NCBI RefSeq assembly: GCF_003253705.1
Contig: NZ_QKYU01000022.1
Span: 18,721-82,720, forward strand
Source of the DNA: Humitalea rosea
Lineage (GTDB): Bacteria; Pseudomonadota; Alphaproteobacteria; Acetobacterales; Acetobacteraceae
Direction: 5' to 3'
Length of the DNA stretch: 64,000 nt
The position numbers and the translations under genes are program-made. The notes beneath the pieces are model-generated. The model saw only the letters and a list, made by a program, of their open reading frames with translations. It ran no database searches and was not told the DNA's origin. How positions within the stretch are numbered: the first letter of the stretch is position 1; every line of letters begins with the position of its first letter. This document shows, piece after piece, positions 35,771-44,528 of this stretch.

Positions 35771-36877
35771 ATGCTGCGCCGTTCACTGCTGTCCCTGGGC
35801 GCCGGCCTGGCCTTGCCGGTGGGGAAATTGCGTGCCCAGCCCGATACCGTACCGGGCGCGCCCGTGCCGCTCACGCCGGCCGAGGCAGCGATCGCCGCGA
35901 CCAATGAAGGCCGCGACCTGACCATCGCCTCCTTCGGCGGGGCCTGGCAGGACGCGCTGCGCGAGACCGTCTTCCGCCCCTTCCAGAGCCGCACCGGGGC
36001 CCGCCTGCTGGAAGAAACCCGCGAGGGCGGCATCGACGAACTGCGCGTCCGCACCACCATGCACCACACCTGGGACGTCGCGCAGGTCGAGGGCAATGAG
36101 CTGATGATCGGCGCGACCCAGGGGCTCTTCGCCCCGATCGACTGGGAAGCGCTGGGCGTCACCGACCAGCTTCAGCCCGATGCGGTGACCCCCTTCGGCC
36201 TCGGCGCGATGCGGGTGGCGCTGGTGCTCGGCTACAATCCCGGCGCGACGCAGCAGGCGGTGACGGGCTGGGGCGACATCTTCGACCTCGCGCGGTTCCC
36301 CGGGCAGCGCGCCTTGCGCCGCTCCGCCCGCGGCACGCTGGAGATCGCGCTCTTGGCCCACGGCGTGGCGCCCGATGCGCTCTACACCACCCTGGCGACC
36401 GAGGCGGGGGCCGACCTCGCCTTCAGCCACCTCGGGACCATCCGCCGCGATGTGATCTGGTGGGACCAGGGCAGCCTGCCTGGCCAATGGCTGGCGCGGC
36501 GGGAGGTCGTGCTGGCGGCCTCGCTCAACGGGCGCATTGCCGCCGCGGCCATCAGCAACGACCTGCCGCTGGAGATGATCTGGGAGCAGGCGCTGGTCTC
36601 GATGGAATACTGGGCGCTGCCGCGCACCGGCTCCGCCCCCCGCCGCAGCAATGCCTTCCTGCGCATCGCCGCCGATCCGGTGGTGCAGGCGGCGCTGGCC
36701 GCGCGGGTGCCCTTCACCCCGACCGCCATCGGGGCCGCGGCCCTGCTGACCCCGGATGTCGCCGCACGTCTGCCGAGTGCCCATGCCGCGCAGGCGGTCA
36801 CGCTGGACGACAGCTTCTGGGCGCGCGACGCCGGGCGGTTGGAACAGCGCTTCGAAACCTGGCTGGCCGAGGTCTGA
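35771..36877 (+). CDS. ABC transporter substrate-binding protein (PotD-like)
   Basis: A 368-residue periplasmic binding protein of the polyamine/iron type (family 1-like fold). A twin-arginine-like signal (MLRRSLLSLGAGLALPVGKLRAQ) precedes LTIASFGGAWQDALRETVFRPFQSRTGARLLEE, typical of PotD-like domains, then WDVAQVEGNEL and GVLVYNP-like VALVLGYNP. No ABC permease or ATPase is adjacent, so it is an orphan component. Start ATG at 35771 has AGGGG eight bases upstream. The next gene, argJ, is unrelated in function and 67 bases away. Confidence 0.82.
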   Translation: MLRRSLLSLGAGLALPVGKLRAQPDTVPGAPVPLTPAEAAIAATNEGRDLTIASFGGAWQDALRETVFRPFQSRTGARLLEETREGGIDELRVRTTMHHTWDVAQVEGNELMIGATQGLFAPIDWEALGVTDQLQPDAVTPFGLGAMRVALVLGYNPGATQQAVTGWGDIFDLARFPGQRALRRSARGTLEIALLAHGVAPDALYTTLATEAGADLAFSHLGTIRRDVIWWDQGSLPGQWLARREVVLAASLNGRIAAAAISNDLPLEMIWEQALVSMEYWALPRTGSAPRRSNAFLRIAADPVVQAALAARVPFTPTAIGAAALLTPDVAARLPSAHAAQAVTLDDSFWARDAGRLEQRFETWLAEV

Positions 36878-36944
36878 ACGCCGCCCCCCTTGGCGCGGCG
36901 CCGGGGGGAGGGTTAAGCAGGGCGGCCTCACAAGGAAACGCCCG

Positions 36945-38183
36945 ATGGCCAAGGCCCTGCCTGTTTCGCCGCTGCTGGTCCCGATCCCCGAGATGCCACC
37001 CGTCGCGGGCGTGCGCCTCGCCACCGCGGCCGCGGGCATCCGCTACCAGGGCCGCACCGATTCGACGCTGATCGAATTCGCCCCCGGCACCACGGTCGCG
37101 GGGGTGTTCACCCGCAGCCTCTGCCCCGGCGCGCCGATCGACTGGTGCCGCGCCGCGCTGAAGAACGGCAAGGCGCGGGCGCTGGTGGTCAATGCCGGCA
37201 ATGCCAATGTCTTCACCGGCCGCGCGGGTGTGGAGGCGGTGAAGGCCACCGCCGCCGCCACCGCCGAACTGCTGGGCTGCAAGCCGCGCGACGTCTTCCT
37301 GGCCTCGACCGGGGTGATCGGCGAGCCGCTGCCGTATGAGCGCCTGACCGCCGCCTTGCCGGAGCTGCTGGCGGGGCTCTCGCCCGATCGCTGGCATGAC
37401 GCGGCGCGGGGCATCATGACCACCGACACCTTCCCCAAAGGCGCGCGGCGCACGGTGATGCTCGGCGGCACCGAGGTCACCATCGCCGGCATCGCCAAGG
37501 GCAGCGGCATGATCGCGCCGGATATGGCGACGATGCTGTGCTTCGTCGCGACCGATGCGAAGCTGCCGGCGCCGGTGTTGCAGGCGGCGCTGAAGGCGGC
37601 GGTGGATGCGAGCTTCAACCGCACCACGGTCGATTCCGACACCTCGACCAGCGACACGGTGCTGCTGTTCGCGACCGGCCAGGCGAAGCACGACAGGATC
37701 GCCGCCGATGCACCCGGCAGCGCGGTGCGCGGCTTCCGCGCCGCACTGACGGATCTGCTGCTGGATCTGGCATTGCAGGTCGTGCGCGATGGCGAGGGGG
37801 CCCAAAAACTGGTCCGCATCGATGTGACCGGGGCGGTCACCGCCAAATCCGCGCATCGCATCGGCATGGCCATCGCCAATTCGCCGCTGGTGAAGACCGC
37901 CATCGCCGGCGAGGACGCGAATTGGGGCCGCATCGTCATGGCCGTCGGCAAGGCCGGCGAACCCGCCGATCGCGATACCCTGTCCATCGGCGTCGGCGGC
38001 ACCTGGATGGCGCGCGAGGGCGGCGTGGTCCCCGGCTACGACGAAGGCCCGGTGGTCGCGCATATGAAGGGACGCGAGATCGAGATCGCCGTGGACATCG
38101 GCCTGGGCAAGGGCAAGGCCACGGTGTGGACCTGCGATCTGACGCATGGGTACATCGATATCAACGGGGCGTACCGGTCCTGA
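36945..38183 (+). CDS. argJ: Bifunctional glutamate N-acetyltransferase / N-acetylglutamate synthase
   Basis: A 412-residue ArgJ. It recycles the acetyl group from N-acetylornithine to glutamate in arginine synthesis and may also use acetyl-CoA. Landmarks: VNAGNANVFTG, STGVIGEPLP, TDTFPKGA, and the self-cleavage site in KGSGMIAPDMATMLCF, where the bond before Thr196 is cut to give alpha and beta chains with Thr196 as nucleophile. SFNRTTVDSDTSTSDTV and GEDANWGRIVMAVGKAG follow. AAGGA lies before the ATG. The next gene begins two bases after its stop. Confidence 0.96.
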   Translation: MAKALPVSPLLVPIPEMPPVAGVRLATAAAGIRYQGRTDSTLIEFAPGTTVAGVFTRSLCPGAPIDWCRAALKNGKARALVVNAGNANVFTGRAGVEAVKATAAATAELLGCKPRDVFLASTGVIGEPLPYERLTAALPELLAGLSPDRWHDAARGIMTTDTFPKGARRTVMLGGTEVTIAGIAKGSGMIAPDMATMLCFVATDAKLPAPVLQAALKAAVDASFNRTTVDSDTSTSDTVLLFATGQAKHDRIAADAPGSAVRGFRAALTDLLLDLALQVVRDGEGAQKLVRIDVTGAVTAKSAHRIGMAIANSPLVKTAIAGEDANWGRIVMAVGKAGEPADRDTLSIGVGGTWMAREGGVVPGYDEGPVVAHMKGREIEIAVDIGLGKGKATVWTCDLTHGYIDINGAYRS

Positions 38184-38185
38184 GC

Positions 38186-39157
38186 ATGCCGGGGTTCGCG
38201 CCACTGGTGACGTCACGGCTGCTGTTGCGGCCGTTGCGGCCCGAGGACGCGCCCGATCTGCATCGCCTGGTGAATGACTGGGACATCGCGAAGAACCTCG
38301 CGCATGTTCCCTTCCCCTATCCGCGCGACCTCGCCGACCGCTGGATCGCGGATACGGCGGAACGGCTGGCCGCCGGGCGCGGCTATTCCCTGGCCATCGA
38401 GCGCGATGGCGCCCTGGTCGGCTGCATCGGCCTGACCATGGCGGGGGAGGAAGCCGAGCTCGGCTACTGGATCGGCCGCCGCTACTGGGGGCAGGGGCTG
38501 GCGGCCGAGGCCGCGGGGCGGCTCGCGGCCTGGGCGCTGGCGACGCTGCCGCTGCGCCGCATCCGCGCCGAGGCGCTGGTCGACAATGCCCGCAGCATCG
38601 CCGTGCTGCGCCGCATCGGCTTCTCCGAAGCCGGCGAGGGCGAGGCGGAATTCGCCTCCCGTGGCGGCATGATGCCGGTGCTGAGGTTCGTCGCGACCCG
38701 GGAGAGCCTGCCGGCGCTGGCCCCCACGCCTGTCGCCCCCGTGGCCGAAGCCCCCGGCCTGCGGATCCTGCTGGTGGCCGCCTGTGCCTTGATCGATTCG
38801 GATGGCCGGGTGCTGCTGGCGCGCCGGCCGGAGGGCAAGCCGCTGGCCGGCCTCTGGGAATTCCCCGGCGGCAAGGTCGCCCCGGGCGAGACGCCGGAGG
38901 ATGCGCTGATCCGTGAATTGCAGGAGGAACTGGGCATCGAGGTCGCGAGCCCCTGCCTCGCGCCCTTCACCTTCGCCAGCCACGCCTATCCGGGCTTCCA
39001 TCTGCTGATGCCGCTCTACCTCTGCCGCCGCTGGCAGGGGAAGGTGACGGGGCGGGAAGGCCAGGCGCTGGCCTGGGTGCGGCCGGACAAGCTCGGCACC
39101 TACCAGATGCCGCCCGCCGATGTGCCGCTGGTCGCGTTGCTGCGGGATTTTCTGTAG
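38186..39157 (+). CDS. GNAT acetyltransferase-Nudix hydrolase fusion
   Basis: A 323-residue two-domain protein. Residues 1-170 form a RimJ/RimL-type GNAT domain (SRLLLRPLRPEDAPDLHRLV, ELGYWIGRRYWGQGLAAEA with the acetyl-CoA loop, LVDNARSIAVLRRIGF). After a Pro/Ala linker, residues 193-323 form a MutT-type Nudix domain with an intact box: G229, E235, R243, E244, E247, E248 and G250 in GGKVAPGETPEDALIREL onward. The Nudix half probably removes oxidised nucleotides such as 8-oxo-dGTP. The gene starts two bases after argJ, so it is co-transcribed with arginine synthesis. Confidence 0.9.
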   Translation: MPGFAPLVTSRLLLRPLRPEDAPDLHRLVNDWDIAKNLAHVPFPYPRDLADRWIADTAERLAAGRGYSLAIERDGALVGCIGLTMAGEEAELGYWIGRRYWGQGLAAEAAGRLAAWALATLPLRRIRAEALVDNARSIAVLRRIGFSEAGEGEAEFASRGGMMPVLRFVATRESLPALAPTPVAPVAEAPGLRILLVAACALIDSDGRVLLARRPEGKPLAGLWEFPGGKVAPGETPEDALIRELQEELGIEVASPCLAPFTFASHAYPGFHLLMPLYLCRRWQGKVTGREGQALAWVRPDKLGTYQMPPADVPLVALLRDFL

Positions 39158-39163
39158 CGGCCG

Positions 39164-40177
39164 TCAGCCCCGCAGCGGGTTCTCGGCGCTGCGATACCAG
39201 GCGACGAAGCGGGCAAGCCCCTCCTCGATCGGGGTGCGCGGGGCGAAGCCGACGGCGCGGTGCAGCGCCGCCACATCGGCATAGGTCCGCTCCACATCGC
39301 CCGGCTGCATCGGCAGCAGCCGGGTCCGCGCCGTCTGGCCGAGGGCCGTCTCCAGCACCGCGACAAAGCGCTCCAGTGCCACCGGGGTATGATTGCCGAT
39401 GTTGAACAGGCAATGCGGCACGGCGGGATCGACGCGGCCCGGCGCCTCGGCCGGGGCCTGATCGGCCGGCGGCGTGCCGACCAGCCGCAGGATCGCCTCC
39501 ACCACCTCGTCGATATAGGTGAAGTCGCGCCACATCTTGCCGTGGTTGTAGAGGTCGATCTCCCGCCCGGCGGTGATGGCGTCGGTGAACTTGAAATAGG
39601 CCATGTCCGGCCGGCCCCAGGGGCCATAGACGGTGAAGAAGCGCAGGCCCGAGGCCGGGATGCGGAAGAGATGGCTGTAGGTCTGCGCCATCAGCTCATT
39701 CGCCCGCTTGGTCGCGGCATAGAGCGAGACCGGACGCTCCACCGGGTCCTTCTCCGAGAACGGCACCTTCGTATTCGCGCCATAGACCGAGGAGGAGGAG
39801 GCATAGACCAGATGCGCCACGGGATGCGCGCGGCAGGCCTCCAGGATCGATAGGAAGCCCTCGACATTCGCGGAGGTATAGGCGCGCGGATGGTCCAGCG
39901 AATGCCGCACCCCCGCCTGCGCCGCGAGATGCACAACGGCCTGCGGCAGCACCTCGGCGAAGGCCGCCAGGGTCGCCGGCCCATCGGCGAGGTCGATCTG
40001 GCGGAAGGAGAATCCGGCGCGGCCGCGCAGGTCGGCGAGGCGCGCCGCCTTCAGCCGTGGGTCGTAATACGGGGTGAGGTTGTCCACCCCGAACACCGCG
40101 CGGCCCTGCGCCAGCAGCGCGCGGCTGACGGCATGGCCGATGAAGCCGGCGGCGCCGGTGACCAGGATGGGCTGCAT
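39164..40177 (-). CDS. NAD-dependent nucleotide-sugar epimerase (UDP-glucuronate epimerase type)
   Basis: A 337-residue extended SDR: NAD motif VTGAAGFIGHAVSRALL (6-22), HLAAQAGVRHSLDHPRAY (typical of UDP-glucuronate 4-epimerases), SSSSVYGAN, catalytic Y153 and K157 in SLYAATKRANELM, FTVYGPWGRPDMAYFKFT and YNHGKMWRDFTYIDEVV. It probably converts UDP-glucuronate to UDP-galacturonate for envelope polysaccharide. It lies downstream of a sugar ABC importer on the same strand with a 60-base gap, so they may or may not share a transcript. Confidence 0.9.
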   Translation of the reverse strand: MQPILVTGAAGFIGHAVSRALLAQGRAVFGVDNLTPYYDPRLKAARLADLRGRAGFSFRQIDLADGPATLAAFAEVLPQAVVHLAAQAGVRHSLDHPRAYTSANVEGFLSILEACRAHPVAHLVYASSSSVYGANTKVPFSEKDPVERPVSLYAATKRANELMAQTYSHLFRIPASGLRFFTVYGPWGRPDMAYFKFTDAITAGREIDLYNHGKMWRDFTYIDEVVEAILRLVGTPPADQAPAEAPGRVDPAVPHCLFNIGNHTPVALERFVAVLETALGQTARTRLLPMQPGDVERTYADVAALHRAVGFAPRTPIEEGLARFVAWYRSAENPLRG

Positions 40178-40237
40178 GCAAAACTCCGGCGTCGGCCGAT
40201 GCCTGCCACCGAACACGGCGGGGTTCAACGGGGTCTG

Positions 40238-41080
40238 TCAGTGGTGCCCCTGGGTGAGCCCCCCGATGAAGTGCCGCTGCAGCCAGAGGAAGACCCCGGC
40301 GACGGGCAGCGCCGCCAGGAGGGAGACCGCCATGACGCGGTTCCATTCCATCTCGGTCTCCGAAAGGAACTGCGTGGCGCCCACGGTCAGCGTCGTATCC
40401 GCACCCCCCGGCAGGAAGGAGCGCGCGAAGAGAAAATCATTCCAGGTGATGATGAAGGCATAAAGCGCCACCGCCGCCGTCCCCGGCAGCGCCAGCGGCA
40501 GCACCACCCGCCACAGCGCGCCCAGCGGCCCGCAGCCATCGATCAGCGCCGCTTCCTCGATCGCCGGCGGGATCGAATCGAAAAACCCCTTCATCATCCA
40601 GGTCGCGAAGGGGGTCGCGAAGGCGAGGTTGGCCAGCACCACCCCCAAGGGTCCGCCCAGCAGCCCGGCGCGATGGAACATCACATAGAGCGGCACCACC
40701 AGCAGCGTGGAGGGCAGCATCTTGGCCACCAGGATCACCGAGCCCATGCCCCGCGCAACACCACCTTGCGCGCGGGAGAGCGCGTAGCCGGCGAGGGTGG
40801 AGACCGCGACGATGGCCAGCGTCCCCGGCACCGCGACGCAGACCGACATCCAGGCCCAGCGCAGGGCGGGCGTCTCGGTCAGCACGCCGAGCAGCGTGGC
40901 CAGGGACAGCTCGGACACATCCGGCAGCAACCGCGGTGGCCAGACCATGGTCGCCGATTTCTCGCGCAGCGCCGTGAGCACCATCCAATAGACCGGCAGC
41001 AGCGCCACCCCGACCATGGCGGCCAGCGCCAGCCCCATGCCGGCGCGCGCGGCCAGCCGCTCCAGCCCGCGCCGGCTCAT
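40238..41080 (-). CDS. Sugar ABC transporter permease (MalG type)
   Basis: A 280-residue permease with six membrane helices and the EAA loop IEEAALIDGCGPLGALWRVVLPLALPG that contacts the ATPase. The C-terminal ITWNDFLFARSFLPG and the ending RHFIGGLTQG are typical of carbohydrate uptake (CUT1) MalG-like subunits. It overlaps the MalF-type gene (ATGA). No ATPase gene is present in the cluster. Confidence 0.92.
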   Translation of the reverse strand: MSRRGLERLAARAGMGLALAAMVGVALLPVYWMVLTALREKSATMVWPPRLLPDVSELSLATLLGVLTETPALRWAWMSVCVAVPGTLAIVAVSTLAGYALSRAQGGVARGMGSVILVAKMLPSTLLVVPLYVMFHRAGLLGGPLGVVLANLAFATPFATWMMKGFFDSIPPAIEEAALIDGCGPLGALWRVVLPLALPGTAAVALYAFIITWNDFLFARSFLPGGADTTLTVGATQFLSETEMEWNRVMAVSLLAALPVAGVFLWLQRHFIGGLTQGHH

Positions 41081-41904
41081 CCCCAGAAACTCCGGGACAG
41101 GCGGCGGAAGGCGAAGAGCACCAGCAGCAGCGACAGCACGAAGGCCACCACCCCCTGCGCCGCGCCGAAGCCCACGTCATAGAAGCGGAAGGTCTCGTTG
41201 TAGATGCGGATGGCCAGGGTCTCGGTGGCCCGCCCCGGCCCGCCGCCGGTCATGACCAGGATGGTTTCGACATCCCGGATCGCCGCCAGCAGGCTGAGGA
41301 AGCCCGAGACCAGCATCACATCCGCCAGCGCCGGCAGCGTGACATGGCGCAGCCGCTGCCACGGGCTGGCGCCATCCACCCGCGCCGCGTTCAGCAATTC
41401 GGGCGACAGGCGCTGCAACCCCGCCAGGAACATCACGGTGAAGAAGGGATAGGATTGCCAAGCATGCGCCAGCACCACCGCCACCATGGCGAAGCGGGCA
41501 TGCACGAGGAAGGCGATCGGCTGCTCCACCACCCCCGCCGACAGCAGGATATGGTTCACCAGCCCCAGGTTTCCATCGAACAGGAACATCCACACCAGGC
41601 TGCCGATGGTCGCCGGCACGGCCCAGGGCAGGATCACCGCCAGCCGCACCGCCGTCCGCCCGGCAAATTGCCGCGCCAGCAGCAAGGCGCTGCCCAGGCC
41701 CCACAGAAAGGCGAGCCCCACGGAGCCGACCACGAAGACCAGCGTGTTCAGCAGCGAGTCCCAGAACCGCGGTTCCACCAGCAGGCGCTGGTAATTGGCC
41801 AGTGAAAACGCCAGCGGGCGGTCGCGCAGGATGTCGAACAGCCGCACCCGATGCAGGCTGAGATCCACCGTCAGCCAGATCGGCCAGGCGATCAGCACCA
41901 GCAC
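41077..41904 (-). CDS. Sugar ABC transporter permease (MalF type)
   Basis: A permease of at least 275 residues with CUT1 signatures: FSLANYQRLLVEPRFWDSLLNTLVFVVGSVG near the start and the EAA-like loop LLNAARVDGASPWQRLRHVTLPALADV. The GTG at 41904 falls inside what should be the first membrane helix (ALCALPAAAIVLVLIAWPIW). The frame is open upstream to a CTG at 41991 that overlaps the stop of the binding-protein gene (CTGA), so the true protein probably begins there or nearby with a non-AUG codon. Confidence 0.85.
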   Translation of the reverse strand: MLVLIAWPIWLTVDLSLHRVRLFDILRDRPLAFSLANYQRLLVEPRFWDSLLNTLVFVVGSVGLAFLWGLGSALLLARQFAGRTAVRLAVILPWAVPATIGSLVWMFLFDGNLGLVNHILLSAGVVEQPIAFLVHARFAMVAVVLAHAWQSYPFFTVMFLAGLQRLSPELLNAARVDGASPWQRLRHVTLPALADVMLVSGFLSLLAAIRDVETILVMTGGGPGRATETLAIRIYNETFRFYDVGFGAAQGVVAFVLSLLLVLFAFRRLSRSFWG

Positions 41905-41987
41905 GATGGCCGCTGCGGGCAGCGCGCAAAGGGCCAGCAGGCGGGCGCGCTGCGCCGCCAGCCCCCGCCTGCGGAACAGGACCCCGA

Positions 41988-43241
41988 TCAGAAGAAGGCG
42001 CTGCTCAGGTCGCGATGCAGCTCGACCGCTGCCGCTGCCGCATCGATCCGGCCCGCGACCATGGCGGTGACGGCCTCGCCGACCATGGCGTTCCAGCGGT
42101 TGAAGTCGCCCTCATGCCCGTGCGGCATGAAGCTGCCGGTGCTTTCGGCGGCCGCCTTCTCGAAGATCGGCAGCTCGGGCCAGCGGCGCCGCGCCTCGTC
42201 GGTTAGCATCCCGAGGCGGGCCGGCGGGTTGCCGCCGATCTCGCCGTATTTCTGCTGCCACTCCGCCGACTGGATCAAGGCGAGGAAGCGGAAGGCCGCA
42301 TCCTTGCGTGCCGCCGGCCGGTCGGCCGGAATGGCGAGGACATTGGAGGGGCCGGCCGCCTGGTTGCGAAATGGCAGCGGCACGACGCGCAGCGCGGGCT
42401 TCAGCGCGTCCGGGCTGTCCTTGCGATAGGCCACACCCCAGGAGCCATCGATGATCATCGCCGCATTGCCCTGCCAGAACAGCTGGCGGGCGGGGTTGCT
42501 GTCCAGGCCGGGCGGGGTGGCGCGGTCGCGCAGCAGGGTTTGGACCACCTCCAGCGCCTGTTGCAGCGCCTCGCGCGGCAAGAGCTTCCCACCCTCCACC
42601 CAATCCCGGCCCATGCCGGTGATGAGATAGGTCAGATAGACATAGCTCGCCGAGGTATTGGCGGTCGGCCAGGCGATGCCGAACTGGTCGGTGCGGCCAT
42701 CGCCGTCGCGGTCGCGGGTCAGGCCCTTCGCCGCCGCCAGCAGTTGCGGCAGATCCCGCGGCGGCGCGATGCCCGCCGCCTCGAACATCGCGGCATTGTA
42801 GTAGAGCCCATAGGCGTAGCCGAGCAGGAGCTGGGCGAAGACCTTGCCGTCGCGGCGCATGTCGCGCTGGGCGGGGATGAAATCCGTCTCCTTCCAGCCG
42901 ATCGCCGCGAGACGCCGGTCGAGCGGCTCCAGGAAGCCCTGGTCGGCGAAGCCATAGAAGAAGCGCGCGCTGATATGGCAGAGATCGGGCGGGTTGTTCG
43001 CGATGAAGCGCGTCGTCAGCTGCTGGTGGTGCTGTTCGAACGGCACCTCGATCAGGTTCACCCGCAGCCCGTCATTGGCCTGGTTGAAGGCCTCGGCCGC
43101 CGCGTGCCACCAGGGGCCGAACCCTTCGCGCAGCTGGTAGCACGGCATGTCCAGCACCATGACCTGGGTCTGAGCCAGGGCGGGCGCGGCGAGGGTGGCG
43201 GCACCCAGGGCCAGGGCGCCACGGCGCGTTGTCCGGATCAT
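41988..43241 (-). CDS. Sugar ABC transporter substrate-binding protein
   Basis: A 417-residue family 1 extracellular solute-binding protein. It has a twin-arginine-like signal (MIRTTRRGALALGAATLAAPALA), then WWHAAAEAFNQAN, EVPFEQHHQQLTTRFIANNPPDLCHISA, FWQGNAAMIIDGSWGVAYRKD and the C-terminal FLALIQSAEWQQKYGEIGGNPPAR. It captures an unidentified sugar or polyol for the MalF/MalG-type permeases that follow. It is the first gene of the three-gene operon. Confidence 0.9.
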   Translation of the reverse strand: MIRTTRRGALALGAATLAAPALAQTQVMVLDMPCYQLREGFGPWWHAAAEAFNQANDGLRVNLIEVPFEQHHQQLTTRFIANNPPDLCHISARFFYGFADQGFLEPLDRRLAAIGWKETDFIPAQRDMRRDGKVFAQLLLGYAYGLYYNAAMFEAAGIAPPRDLPQLLAAAKGLTRDRDGDGRTDQFGIAWPTANTSASYVYLTYLITGMGRDWVEGGKLLPREALQQALEVVQTLLRDRATPPGLDSNPARQLFWQGNAAMIIDGSWGVAYRKDSPDALKPALRVVPLPFRNQAAGPSNVLAIPADRPAARKDAAFRFLALIQSAEWQQKYGEIGGNPPARLGMLTDEARRRWPELPIFEKAAAESTGSFMPHGHEGDFNRWNAMVGEAVTAMVAGRIDAAAAAVELHRDLSSAFF

Positions 43242-43387
43242 CTGCGTCTCCTGCTGACTGCGTCAGCGGGGCGGATAGCATCGCCGCGAGACGGTGGCGT
43301 GACGGCGCCACGATGCCTTGATGACGCTAACCCTTGCGCAATGTCCTTCCGGCTATGTCGCATGCTGCATCGCAGCGCGGAGCCGTC

Positions 43388-44506
43388 ATGAACCATGTCG
43401 TGAAAGGGACCGGGACCCCCGGCACTGCCGCGGGCGAGGCGACGCCCGAACGGGTCCTGGCGCTGGCCGACCGGGCCGCGGCGGTCGCCTCGGCCAAGGT
43501 GCGGGCGATCCAGGCGATCACCAGCCAGACCCGCATCCTGGCGCTGAACGCGACGATCGAGGCCGCCCGCGCCGGCGAGGCCGGGCGCGGCTTCGCCGTC
43601 GTCGCCGGTGAGGTGAAGGCCATCGCCGGCGAGGTCGCGCGGCTGTCCACCGAGATGGATGGCGAGCTGCATGACGCGCTCTCGGCGCTCCGCGCCGTGG
43701 GCCTGCGGATGACGGAGGAGGTGCGCGGCCAGCGCCTGGTCGATCTGGCCCTGAACGCGATCGAGATCATCGACCGCAACCTCTACGAACGCACCTGCGA
43801 CGTGCGCTGGTGGGCGACGGATGCGGCAGTGGTGGAGGCGGCGGCCGAGCCGGCGCCGGCCCGCGTCGCCTACGCGACCAAGCGGCTGGGGGTGATCCTC
43901 GCCGCCTACACGGTCTATCTCGACCTCTGGCTCTGCGACGCGCGGGGCAAAGTGGTCGCGACCGGGCGGCCGGAGCGCTATCCCGGCGCGCTCGGGCTGG
44001 ATGTCTCGGGCGAGGGCTGGTTCCGCGATGCGCTCGCCTCGGCCAGCGGCGATGACTTCGCGGTCGCCGATGTCGCGCGCTGTGCCGCCCTCGGCGGGGC
44101 GCCGGTCGCAACCTATGCGGCGGCGGTGCGGGAAGGGGGCGAGGCGCGTGGCCGCCCGATCGGCGTCCTCGGCATCCATTTCGACTGGGAGCCGCAGGCG
44201 GAGGGGGTGCTGCGCGGCGTCCGCCTGACCCCGGATGAGGCGACGCGGACCCGCGTGCTGCTGGTCGATGGCGCGGGGCGCATCCTCGCGGCCTCGGACC
44301 GGCGCGGGGTGTTGCAGGAAAAGCTGGTGCTGGCGCGGGACGGGAAGCCATCGGGCTTCGGACGCGACGCCTCGGGCAGCACCCTCGCCTTCCATCTGAC
44401 CCCTGGCTACGAAACCTATCGCGGCCTGGGTTGGTACGGCGTGCTGGTCCAGGCGCCCGACCTGCGCAGCACGGGTCCCATCCGCGTGGACCCCATCCGG
44501 GCGTAA
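43388..44506 (+). CDS. Soluble chemoreceptor: N-terminal MCP signalling tip, C-terminal Cache-like sensor
   Basis: A 372-residue protein without membrane segments. Residues 36-82 match the conserved tip of methyl-accepting chemotaxis proteins ([20 protein letters not shown], then [20 protein letters not shown]). A linker with [20 protein letters not shown] (126-145) leads to a C-terminal domain (about 160-372) that resembles a Cache sensor: [27 protein letters not shown] and [10 protein letters not shown]. Order is thus the reverse of normal receptors and the sensor would be cytoplasmic. The methylation helices are short or absent. GGAG precedes the ATG by six bases. Confidence 0.8.
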   Translation: MNHVVKGTGTPGTAAGEATPERVLALADRAAAVASAKVRAIQAITSQTRILALNATIEAARAGEAGRGFAVVAGEVKAIAGEVARLSTEMDGELHDALSALRAVGLRMTEEVRGQRLVDLALNAIEIIDRNLYERTCDVRWWATDAAVVEAAAEPAPARVAYATKRLGVILAAYTVYLDLWLCDARGKVVATGRPERYPGALGLDVSGEGWFRDALASASGDDFAVADVARCAALGGAPVATYAAAVREGGEARGRPIGVLGIHFDWEPQAEGVLRGVRLTPDEATRTRVLLVDGAGRILAASDRRGVLQEKLVLARDGKPSGFGRDASGSTLAFHLTPGYETYRGLGWYGVLVQAPDLRSTGPIRVDPIRA

Positions 44507-44528
44507 CCCGCCCGGATAGGGCCGCCGC

